From Treponema sp. (lineage in GTDB: Bacteria; Spirochaetota; Spirochaetia; Treponematales; Treponemataceae): 20,369 bases of DNA. The notes below the pieces were generated by a model, which was not told the DNA's origin, did not search any database, and saw only the letters and a program-made list of their open reading frames with translations. Each line of letters opens with the position of its first letter. Position 1 is the first letter of the stretch. The translations under genes and the position numbers were made by a program. Location: contig JAILNY010000060.1 in NCBI GenBank assembly GCA_024691105.1, positions 1-20,369 of the forward strand, read 5' to 3'. Positions 14,096 to 20,369 of the stretch are shown in pieces.

Positions 14096-15370
14096 TTAGA
14101 AACCGAGTGTTACGCTAACCTGATCTTTGAAGTCTGCAATAGCCTGATCTTTAGACTTTTCACCGTTCATGTAAGCAGCTACAGTTTCACCCCAGATACC
14201 TTCGATAGCCTGGTCTGTTCCCTGTGTAAGTTTACCATCAACGTTGTTAGCCATAGCAGCAAACTCTGCATAGTGGTTCTGTCCGTTAAGGAATGGTTCA
14301 TTGTATGTATCTTTAATCTTGTTAACTACGTTGTTGTTAGATACCATATCACCTGTGTCTTTTGCCCATCTCTCGAGGAAAGCATCATCAGTAGCTACAT
14401 ATTTGATGAAGTCTTTAGCAAGGTTAGGAACCTTAGTCTTCTTATATGCAGCAACCCATGTACCACCCCAACGATAAGGAGCTGGTCCAGGAATCATAGC
14501 CCAGTCACCAGATGTATTTGGTGCGTTTGGTTTAAGAACGTAGTGGAGACCCCATGTAGGGAGGAAGTAAGAGAATACTTCGATTGCTGAACCCTTTTCA
14601 TCTTTGAGTTCACCCTTCATACCAGCGAACCAACCTTCAGCCCACTGACCCTGGCGTCCTTCGTAACCTTTGTCTTTCATTGTCTTACACATTTCCATGT
14701 ACTGGATCATAGCTGGGTCGATTGTAAGTTTTCCACCTACAACCCAAGGATCCTTACGAGCACCCTGGAATGGCTTGAACAAGTCACCAGTTGTTGAAAC
14801 GATTACACATTTTCCGTTAGATTTGTTCTTAAGGAGTTCTGCTGTTTCAAGGAATTTATTCCAGTCTGTCATGTACTTCTGTACTTCAGCTGGTTCATCT
14901 GTACCAAAGTATTTCTTTGCAAGTGAGCGGCGATAGAACATAGCACCTGGACATGCCTGCCAAGAAAGACCATATACTTTACCATTGTAAGATCCAACTT
15001 CTGCTGGATAAGCGATCATCTTGCCTTTGATTTCGTTGTAAACGTCTGTCAAGTCAAGAAGAAGTGCATCACCCTGTTCAACATATTTGCGAACAAATGC
15101 GTCTTCGAGAGCGAATACGTCTGGAGCACCATTTCCGTTTGCAAGAACTGGGTCCAATTTGTTAGGGAACTGATCTGTAGGTGTAAGTGAGTATTCAACT
15201 TCTACATCTGGATGATCAGGTTTGTAATAGTTATCAATCATTGTCTGAAGTTCGTCAGTGAATGACCAAACTACCAATTTTTTTGCTTCTTCCTTGTTAC
15301 CACAGCTTGATACAGATGCGATCATAGCAGCTGCTGCGATAGCAGAAAGAATAATTCTACTTTTCTTCAT
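14096..15370 (-). CDS. Sugar ABC transporter substrate-binding lipoprotein
   Basis: The 424-aa protein is a family-1 extracellular solute-binding protein for carbohydrates. Its signal peptide ends in SVSSC with Cys23 as the likely lipidation site. This is a relaxed lipobox of the kind found in spirochaetes. The mature part opens with KKLVVWSFTDELQTMIDNYY, the usual first strand and helix of the family, and contains DVFALEDAFVRKYVEQGD and GGTWVAAYKKT. GGAGG is just upstream of ATG 15370; the frame from 15394 is longer but lacks such a site. It captures a sugar or oligosaccharide outside the cytoplasmic membrane and delivers it to the two permeases encoded downstream. No glycosidase gene is nearby to suggest the substrate. 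Confidence 0.95.
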   Translation of the reverse strand: MKKSRIILSAIAAAAMIASVSSCGNKEEAKKLVVWSFTDELQTMIDNYYKPDHPDVEVEYSLTPTDQFPNKLDPVLANGNGAPDVFALEDAFVRKYVEQGDALLLDLTDVYNEIKGKMIAYPAEVGSYNGKVYGLSWQACPGAMFYRRSLAKKYFGTDEPAEVQKYMTDWNKFLETAELLKNKSNGKCVIVSTTGDLFKPFQGARKDPWVVGGKLTIDPAMIQYMEMCKTMKDKGYEGRQGQWAEGWFAGMKGELKDEKGSAIEVFSYFLPTWGLHYVLKPNAPNTSGDWAMIPGPAPYRWGGTWVAAYKKTKVPNLAKDFIKYVATDDAFLERWAKDTGDMVSNNNVVNKIKDTYNEPFLNGQNHYAEFAAMANNVDGKLTQGTDQAIEGIWGETVAAYMNGEKSKDQAIADFKDQVSVTLGF

Positions 15371-15419
15371 ATTTCCTCCAGGATACATGAACATTAAAAT
15401 TATTTAGAGTCCGACTGCA

Positions 15420-15435
15420 AAGCAACCGGTTTCCC
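15420..15435 (-). promoter_or_regulatory. LacI-type operator candidate for the sugar importer operon
   Basis: The minus strand reads GGGAAACCGGTTGCTT, with the perfect palindrome AACCGGTT (15431-15424) around a central CG, the usual centre of LacI-family operators. It lies at about +10 to +25 from the predicted start of transcription, where a bound repressor would block polymerase. The regulator encoded at 10885-11895 is the likely binder. Confidence 0.6.
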
Positions 15436-15450
15436 TCTTTAGTAAGTCTA

Positions 15451-15479
15451 ATTATCTATCCAAAGTCCTAAGTTGTCAA
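15451..15479 (-). promoter_or_regulatory. Strong sigma-70-type promoter of the sugar importer operon
   Basis: On the minus strand TTGACA (15479-15474), an exact -35 consensus, is 17 bp from GATAAT (15456-15451), a 5 of 6 match to the -10 box. Transcription would start near 15444, giving a leader of about 75 nt that contains the operator candidate. Confidence 0.85.
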
Positions 15480-15480
15480 C

Positions 15481-15519
15481 AAAAAAAACGAAAAATTCGT
15501 TCAAAATTTACTAAATTTT
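15481..15519 (-). terminator. Terminator after the exported hypothetical gene
   Basis: On the minus strand a first hairpin, AAAATTT with AAATTTT (15519-15503), is followed by AACGAA with TTCGTT (15501-15487) and then a run of T (to 15481). The stems are short and AT-rich, but the U-tract is good. It ends one base before the -35 box of the sugar importer promoter, insulating the two units. Confidence 0.55.
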
Positions 15520-15555
15520 CCGTTTTAGAGACATCGTTCAGACTTTTGAACATAT

Positions 15556-16659
15556 TTATTTCCAATTTTTTACGATTTCGTTATAATATTTTCTGTTTGC
15601 GTTATAATCACCTGTAGAAACCGTAAGCATAAGGGTCGTATACTCGTCCTTAGGCAGGAGTGAATTTTCATAAATCACGGATGATATTTCATTATAGGTG
15701 TTCTTTTCTTCATAAACAGTGGCATAGAATGTAATTCTGTCTTTCTGACGGATACAGGAAACCTTTGAAAGCGGTTTGTACGAGTCTGGACTAAAACTGT
15801 ATAAAGCTGTTTTTACATAATACATGTATGCTGCTTTTTGAATTGGAAGAATACGGATTGAAGCAGAGTCTCCTTCAAGAAAGAAATTCTTAAGATTGCC
15901 TGCACTCTGCCAGTTTTCGTCAAAGGTAATTGTCGCATTTCCCTCTGTTACGACTACTTTCTTTGGATTCTTTTTTGCTTTTTTGTGCGTAATTTTTAAT
16001 TCTTTCATGTCGCGCGGAAAAAACTTTGAAAATTCTTCGTAATCAGTTCTAAACAGGCGGCCAATGGCTACGGCCTTAAAAATCTCTTCCCCAGAATTAC
16101 TTACGATTTTTTTGATATTGAAAATCGGCATAAGATAATCATAATAAACAAAGACATCACCGCCAAACTGAGCATAGTCTTCGCGACTGACAAAACCATT
16201 ATCCATAAATACGCTGGATGAATTATATTTAACAAGCGGATTCAATTCAGGGTTAAGTTCAACCTCAGGCGAAATAAGTCCTGCCTTTTTTCTACGGGCA
16301 CAAAGCTCATATACAAGGTCGTGCATATAATTGATTATCTCTGTATCGTCCGGGGTAATCGTAGTTACAAAGCGTTCGCCGGTCATATCTACATAATCCT
16401 TGTCAGGATTAATTGTAAAAAGCAGCTCGATGTTTTTGTAAGGAAGAGTTTCTGTTGCCGGAGCAAAATAGCGTACGGCATATGTCGCTTTGTCATACAT
16501 CAAAAATCCGACATAAGACTCGCGGTTAAAGGAATAATCGCGGAAATAAATAAATTCCCCGGGAATTTCTTCGTATGGAGTTCTTTCTACACCGGGAATT
16601 GCAAATAAATTTGTGGCAAGTACAAAAATTGAACAGATTATTAACAGATGTTTTTTCAT
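15556..16659 (-). CDS. Exported protein of unknown function
   Basis: The 367-aa protein has a clear signal peptide (MKKHLLIICSIFVLATNLFA, then IPG). The rest is soluble, rich in Tyr, Phe and charged residues, with strand-like segments and a lysine-rich patch around residues 230-245. I do not recognise a family. It could be a periplasmic or outer-membrane-associated protein. The start ATG 16659 follows a weak GAGG; the open frame to 16722 runs through the proS terminator and is not a likely start. It lies 17 nt downstream of that terminator, so it must be expressed by read-through or by a promoter not clear by eye. Confidence 0.7.
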   Translation of the reverse strand: MKKHLLIICSIFVLATNLFAIPGVERTPYEEIPGEFIYFRDYSFNRESYVGFLMYDKATYAVRYFAPATETLPYKNIELLFTINPDKDYVDMTGERFVTTITPDDTEIINYMHDLVYELCARRKKAGLISPEVELNPELNPLVKYNSSSVFMDNGFVSREDYAQFGGDVFVYYDYLMPIFNIKKIVSNSGEEIFKAVAIGRLFRTDYEEFSKFFPRDMKELKITHKKAKKNPKKVVVTEGNATITFDENWQSAGNLKNFFLEGDSASIRILPIQKAAYMYYVKTALYSFSPDSYKPLSKVSCIRQKDRITFYATVYEEKNTYNEISSVIYENSLLPKDEYTTLMLTVSTGDYNANRKYYNEIVKNWK

Positions 16660-16675
16660 TTTAGCCTCGTTTTGT

Positions 16676-16715
16676 AAAAAAATTGCCCCGTACTTTGTTA
16701 CAGCGTACAGGGCAA
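16676..16715 (-). terminator. Rho-independent terminator after proS
   Basis: On the minus strand TTGCCCTGTAC (16715-16705) pairs with GTACGGGGCAA (16693-16683) in an 11-bp stem with one U-G pair and an 11-nt loop, followed by seven T residues. It begins about 28 bases after the proS stop codon. Confidence 0.9.
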
Positions 16716-16742
16716 ATATCAAATCTGCGATTCAGCCTTAAC

Positions 16743-18554
16743 TTATGCGTTAAGCTTCTTTAATTCGTCGCGAACGATTTCTGCGGCTTTTGCAGCTGCT
16801 TCTTCTGCAGGAACGAGAGTTGCCTCTGCATCCTGACGGAGCTTAAGCTCTACGTTTGGAAGATTTTTGTCGCCGACTACGATGCGGATTGGATATCCGA
16901 TAAGCTCTGAGTCTGTGAACTTAACACCCGGGCGTTCGTTGCGGTCGTCTAGAATTACTTCGATTCCGTCTGACTTGAGGTCTTCGTAAATCTTATCTGC
17001 AACTTCCTTCATCTTGTCCTTGTACTGAACAGGAATAACTGCTACCTGGTATGGAGCTACAGTCATAGGCCAGATGATTCCCTTGTCATCGTGGTGTCCT
17101 TCGATAATGCTTGCGAGTGTGCGGTCAACACCGATTCCGTAACAACCCATTAATGGAGTTACAGGTTTTCCGCTTTCTCCAAGATATGTTACGTTCATTG
17201 ACTTTGTATATTTAGTTCCAAGCTTAAAGATGTGACCAAGCTCGTTACCTTTTTTCATGTAGAATTTGCCGCCACATTCTGGACAAGCATCGCCCTCTTT
17301 ACAAGTGCGGACATCTGCTGTCATAAAGGCAGTAAAGTCACGGCCTGGTTCTACGTGCTTAATGTGATAGCCTTCTTTACCGGCACCTGCGATACAGTCA
17401 TGCATATCTACAGTTGACTCGTCCATAAGAACAGGGATTTTTATTCCGACAGGGCCTACAAAGCCGTGTGGTGCACCTGAATATTTAAGAACGTCTTCGT
17501 CGCTTGCAAGTTCTGCACCAGAGGCTTTGAGAACTGCTGCAAGCTTTGTTTCGTTTACATCAAGATCGCCGCGGATAAGTACACAGAAGAATGTTTCCGG
17601 AATATAAGTCTGACCGCCTTCTGTAACAGTCTTTGCGCCTTTATAGAATTCAGTCTGAGAAAGATCAACAGCACAGTTGTAAACCTTGTAAATAAGAGCC
17701 TTGAGGAATGTAGTTGATTTTTCGCCGAAGAATTTTTCCATGTCTTCGATGCTGAATACGTTTGGAGTTGCAACTTCTTCAATTGCCTTGTCTGTCTTTT
17801 TCTGTGGCTGGCCGTTTGAGTCGAGTGGAACTTCTTTTTTGCAGGCTGCCTTTTCTACGTTTGCGGCATAAGAACAGTCTGGACAAAGAAGAAGTGTATC
17901 GTCGCCTACTTCAGATTCAACCATAAACTCTTCTGAGCCCGAACCGCCCATAGAACCAGTGTCAGCTTTTACGCTGATAGTTGTAAGTCCCATGCGCTTA
18001 AAGATGCGGCGGTATGCTTCTGCAACATTGTCGTAAGAAGCATCGAGGTCTGCCTGGTCCTTGTCAAAAGAATAAGCGTCCATCATTGTAAACTCGCGTC
18101 CACGCATTACTCCGTAGCGTGGACGGATTTCGTCGCGGTATTTTGTATTAATCTGATAAAGTGTAAACGGAAGCTGTTTGTAAGAAGAAAGACCTTCGCG
18201 AACAAGGGCTGTAAAAGCTTCTTCTGCTGTAGGAGAAACTACCATGTCCTGGCCCTGACGGTTCTGAGCGGTAAGCATTTCGCCGGACATTTTGTCCCAG
18301 CGTCCTGATTCCTTCCATAAATCACCGGGTACGATTACTGTAGGTTTAATTTCGAGAAGACCTGCGTTATCGAGTTCTTCGCGGATAATTTTTTCAACTT
18401 TCATGAGTGAACGGAATCCGAATGGCATGTAAGCATAAAGTCCGTTTCCAAGTTTGCGTATAAGACCTGAACGCATCATAAGCTGATGGCTTGCAATAAC
18501 TGCGTCGTTTGGAGCTTCGCGCAGTGTAGAAATAATTGTTTTTGTCGCTTTCAT
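16743..18554 (-). CDS. proS: Prolyl-tRNA synthetase, bacterial type
   Basis: The 603-aa enzyme attaches proline to tRNA-Pro in the cytoplasm. It is a class II synthetase. Motif 2 is around 138-162 (RDEIRPRYGVMRGREFTMMD), motif 3 is GCYGIGVDRTLASI (470-483), and the anticodon-binding domain is about 500-603. The large insertion at about 222-405 is the bacterial editing domain that hydrolyses Ala-tRNA-Pro. Two Cys pairs are visible, CPDC (224-227) and CPEC (424-427), the latter in TCKEGDACPECGG. ATG 18554 gives MKATKTIIST; the frame from 18608 overlaps the upstream gene and is unlikely. It starts 13 nt after the UDG-like stop codon, so the two are probably co-transcribed. Confidence 0.97.
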   Translation of the reverse strand: MKATKTIISTLREAPNDAVIASHQLMMRSGLIRKLGNGLYAYMPFGFRSLMKVEKIIREELDNAGLLEIKPTVIVPGDLWKESGRWDKMSGEMLTAQNRQGQDMVVSPTAEEAFTALVREGLSSYKQLPFTLYQINTKYRDEIRPRYGVMRGREFTMMDAYSFDKDQADLDASYDNVAEAYRRIFKRMGLTTISVKADTGSMGGSGSEEFMVESEVGDDTLLLCPDCSYAANVEKAACKKEVPLDSNGQPQKKTDKAIEEVATPNVFSIEDMEKFFGEKSTTFLKALIYKVYNCAVDLSQTEFYKGAKTVTEGGQTYIPETFFCVLIRGDLDVNETKLAAVLKASGAELASDEDVLKYSGAPHGFVGPVGIKIPVLMDESTVDMHDCIAGAGKEGYHIKHVEPGRDFTAFMTADVRTCKEGDACPECGGKFYMKKGNELGHIFKLGTKYTKSMNVTYLGESGKPVTPLMGCYGIGVDRTLASIIEGHHDDKGIIWPMTVAPYQVAVIPVQYKDKMKEVADKIYEDLKSDGIEVILDDRNERPGVKFTDSELIGYPIRIVVGDKNLPNVELKLRQDAEATLVPAEEAAAKAAEIVRDELKKLNA

Positions 18555-18567
18555 AAAGCGTATTTTA

Positions 18568-19371
18568 TTAAAAAATTTCGTTCTTGTGAATAGTGCCCGT
18601 TTTTGCAATTGCTTGAGAAAGCGACAATTCTGGATTTTGGTCGCGGAATTGTTTGAGGTCGATAAGAAAGCGGTTCATCGAAAAATGCTGAAAGACAAAA
18701 ACTTTATCCCAGAAATCATCACAAGTTGCAGTCCCAGCATCCATTGCGGCGGCCGCGCCGCAATACGTCGATTTTAAGGCCTCTTTATATGGAATAAAAA
18801 TACCGCCCTTTTTTAATTCAGCGTAACCGACAAGCCAGAGCTCTGGACCATCCGCGTGCAACGCCGCCTGCACTAAAAGCTTATGGAGCAGCGCCGTCTC
18901 TTTTGCCATCCAGACCTGGCTTTCTAAAATCAAATCGTGCGCCTTTGACTCTGCTTCTTTTAGGGCACGGTCGATATAATTTAAGTGCTTTGTTTTTGCC
19001 GAGTGAACCGGCGTCTTATTTAAAATAATTGCGTTTTTTCTAAAATCTACGCCAAGGTCAGGATTGCGCTCAAAAAAGCCCTGTGCAATTTTTCCTGCCT
19101 GGCCTACAAGATATTTTTGATTAGATGCGAGTTGCTCGGACTTTCCGGGATTGTCGCCGATTACGATAAGCTTTATTTCTGAATCTTTTGTAAGGTCGTC
19201 GAGTGCTGTGTTGTAAACGACCGGGGTTTCAATCGGATATGGCGGGGTATCTGCAGCACAAGCTGCTTTTTGCAGCGGAATAAGTTCCTTAGAAAATTCA
19301 CTCCACTCTCTGCATTTTTGTTTGAATGAATTCCTAAAGGTGCAAAAAATATTCCACTGCAAATCTGTCAT
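18568..19371 (-). CDS. Uracil-DNA glycosylase superfamily-like protein
   Basis: The 267-aa protein has the layout of the UDG superfamily: motif VIGDNPGKSEQ (70-80, cf. GENPG/GEAPG), followed by LVGQAGK (88-94), then ILNKTP (116-121), and near the C-terminus FQHFSMNRF (227-235), in the place of the HPS-type motif. These fit an enzyme that flips out and removes uracil from DNA, though the motifs are diverged and the activity is not certain. No iron-sulphur cysteine set typical of family 4 is obvious. AGGAA lies about 10 nt before ATG 19371. The gap to the HdeD-like gene upstream is 26 nt and to proS 13 nt, suggesting one operon. Confidence 0.65.
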   Translation of the reverse strand: MTDLQWNIFCTFRNSFKQKCREWSEFSKELIPLQKAACAADTPPYPIETPVVYNTALDDLTKDSEIKLIVIGDNPGKSEQLASNQKYLVGQAGKIAQGFFERNPDLGVDFRKNAIILNKTPVHSAKTKHLNYIDRALKEAESKAHDLILESQVWMAKETALLHKLLVQAALHADGPELWLVGYAELKKGGIFIPYKEALKSTYCGAAAAMDAGTATCDDFWDKVFVFQHFSMNRFLIDLKQFRDQNPELSLSQAIAKTGTIHKNEIF

Positions 19372-19397
19372 TTATTAAATTCCTGGTTTAAGTAAAA

Positions 19398-19949
19398 TTA
19401 ATCTTCGTCTACAACCGGCGCGTCTGCTTCGATTATGTCGCGGTTGCGCCATTCTATAATTGCAAGAACGATTGCGATTACTATTAAAATTCCACCGCCT
19501 ATTTTAATCAGCGTAAAACCAAACGAAGATGGCAAAAGGAATAAAATAATTGCCGCAACAATTGTAGAAATGATTTCTATTATATATTTTTTTGTTTCGA
19601 CTCCGGCAGAATTTAATTTTGTAACTGCATAGATTTCAAGAGCGGCAGAACACAAAGCGTAGATTGCAAGAATTATCATTGTAGCCTTCCATGCGCCTTC
19701 GACAAGTCCACGCGGACGAATAACACAGATAAGACCGATTAAAATGCTTACGCCACCACGAATATACGAATCGATTTTATAATTCTTGTCATCGATAAGC
19801 TTTGACATTGAAAACAAAATATAAACACCAGACACAAGAAGAAAAACTCCAAGCGCGATTATGAGAACAAAAACAATAGGCTCTGCAGCAAAAATCATTA
19901 CAAGGCCTAAAATAGCTGACATAATTGGAACGATAAACGGACTTAACAT
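19398..19949 (-). CDS. HdeD-like (DUF308) membrane protein
   Basis: The 183-aa protein has about six hydrophobic helices in three pairs, with short polar loops, and a final acidic tail (EADAPVVDED). The first repeat (SAILGLVMIFAAEPIVFVLI) and the segment GGVSILIGLICVIRP match the pattern of the HdeD/DUF308 family. That family includes acid-resistance membrane proteins of unclear mechanism. GAGGAGG about 9 nt before ATG 19949 gives a strong start. It heads the minus-strand unit that continues into the UDG-like gene and proS, under the promoter at 19976-20003. Confidence 0.8.
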   Translation of the reverse strand: MLSPFIVPIMSAILGLVMIFAAEPIVFVLIIALGVFLLVSGVYILFSMSKLIDDKNYKIDSYIRGGVSILIGLICVIRPRGLVEGAWKATMIILAIYALCSAALEIYAVTKLNSAGVETKKYIIEIISTIVAAIILFLLPSSFGFTLIKIGGGILIVIAIVLAIIEWRNRDIIEADAPVVDED

Positions 19950-19975
19950 AAATTCTGCCTCCTCAAGTGTAATCT

Positions 19976-20003
19976 ATTATATGATGTTTTTTGAATTTTG
20001 CAA
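19976..20003 (-). promoter_or_regulatory. Promoter of the HdeD-like / UDG-like / proS unit
   Basis: On the minus strand TTGCAA (20003-19998) is 16 bp from a perfect TATAAT (19981-19976). The leader would be about 20 nt, and contains the strong ribosome-binding site of the first gene. Confidence 0.7.
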
Positions 20004-20100
20004 ATCGAGACGAGCTAAAACCGGTACACAATCAGCGCGCGAATTCACTTCAAAGACTGCACAGAATACAACGCGACCGTCGATGCGCGATGTACAGGTT

Positions 20101-20136
20101 TAAAATAAAATAAGGTTGCCTACAACCAGCAACCTT
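20101..20136 (-). terminator. Terminator of the tRNA cluster
   Basis: On the minus strand AAGGTTGC (20136-20129) pairs with GCAACCTT (20119-20112) around a 9-nt loop and is followed by ATTTTATTTT. It lies just after the tRNA-Arg gene. Confidence 0.8.
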
Positions 20137-20141
20137 TTCTT

Positions 20142-20216
20142 CGAGGCTGACACGATTCGAACGTGCGACCCTCACCTCCGCAGGGTGATGCTCTAATCCA
20201 GCTGAGCTACAGCCTC
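20142..20216 (-). tRNA. tRNA-Arg, anticodon GCG
   Basis: The complement folds as a complete cloverleaf: acceptor GAGGCTG with CAGCCTC, D-stem GCTC with GAGC, anticodon stem TCACC with GGTGA, 7-base loop CTGCGGA, variable loop GGGTC, T-stem GCACG with CGTGT and TTCGAAT loop. Discriminator G; CCA is not encoded. Loop positions 34-36 are GCG (plus-strand 20179-20181), reading CGC and, by wobble, CGU. Most bacteria have ACG here (inosine after TadA editing). T33 and the stems argue against a frame shift of the loop. Confidence 0.9.
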
Positions 20217-20249
20217 AAAATATTAATTATTTGCAACCTGGTAGATATT

Positions 20250-20334
20250 CGGAAGCGACAGGAGTTGAACCTGCCCGGCCCGTAAGGAACCGACGGATTA
20301 GCAATCCGTTGTATTACCGCTCTACCACGCTTCC
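20250..20334 (-). tRNA. tRNA-Ser, anticodon GCU
   Basis: The complement gives acceptor GGAAGCG with CGCTTCC, anticodon stem ACGGA with TCCGT and loop TTGCTAA, so the anticodon is GCU for serine codons AGC/AGU. The long variable arm (CGG ... CCG) is typical of tRNA-Ser. Discriminator G, as expected for serine. CCA is not encoded. Confidence 0.93.
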
Positions 20335-20343
20335 ATATATATT

Positions 20344-20369
20344 CGGAGCGGGAGGGATTCGAACCCCCG
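20344..20369 (-). tRNA. 3' end of another tRNA (possibly Ser), cut by the window
   Basis: The complement shows a T-arm (GGGGG TTCGAAT CCCTC) and the 3' acceptor strand CCGCTCC with discriminator G. The anticodon lies outside the window. The G discriminator, the sequence style and the neighbour suggest a serine tRNA, but this is only a guess. Confidence 0.7.

Noticed and set aside
14057..14590. 177-aa plus-strand frame opposite the sugar-binding lipoprotein
   Set aside because: It is antisense to a well-supported gene, has no ribosome-binding site, no recognisable domain, and its 5' part is the terminator.
20004..20100. Possible small RNA or gene in the gap between the HdeD-like promoter and the tRNA terminator
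   Set aside because: No ATG on the minus strand, no strong stem-loop with U-tract of its own, and no promoter; I see nothing that can be supported.
19861..20103. 80-aa plus-strand frame across the HdeD-like promoter
   Set aside because: Starts antisense to the HdeD-like gene, runs through the -10/-35 region and has no ribosome-binding site.

Overview
The window looks like spirochaete DNA, most likely a host-associated Treponema. That is an inference from protein style, che-operon content and moderately AT-rich composition, with no database search behind it. All genes are of ordinary chromosomal type. There is no phage, insertion sequence or CRISPR array.

Layout. (1) 1-1707: the 5' end of a secreted protein on the minus strand, then a plus-strand trio (coiled-coil protein, zinc-ribbon Nudix hydrolase, small membrane protein). 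(2) 1716-1830: a 41-bp tandem repeat between convergent genes. (3) 1854-10828: a chemosensory cluster. One cheW is on the minus strand, and divergently there is STAS - cheA - cheR - cheB - cheY - mcp - cheW - cheW on the plus strand. It supplies a receptor, coupling proteins, kinase, adaptation enzymes and response regulator, but no cheX, cheC, cheZ or cheD. (4) 10885-15479, minus strand: a CUT1-type sugar ABC importer (lipoprotein binding protein, two permeases, no ATPase) followed by a LacI-family regulator. A strong sigma-70-type promoter, a LacI-type operator just downstream of it and an intercistronic terminator are all visible. (5) 15556-19949, minus strand: HdeD-like membrane protein, UDG-like protein, prolyl-tRNA synthetase, terminator, exported hypothetical protein. 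(6) 20142-20369, minus strand: tRNA-Arg(GCG), tRNA-Ser(GCU) and the 3' end of another tRNA.

The most unusual part is the 306-bp divergent region 2319-2624 in front of the chemotaxis operon. It holds a sigma-70-like promoter, a 15-17 bp hairpin whose only non-Watson-Crick pairs are G-U (so it is stable only as plus-strand RNA), a 70-bp interrupted inverted repeat whose two arms each resemble a flagellar sigma-28 promoter pointing outward, and a final pair of mutually exclusive hairpins just before the ribosome-binding site. Other points of interest are a two-repeat MshEN-like module in the CheA linker, a possible CheR/CheB docking pentapeptide at the receptor C-terminus, and an arginine tRNA with G34 instead of the usual A34.
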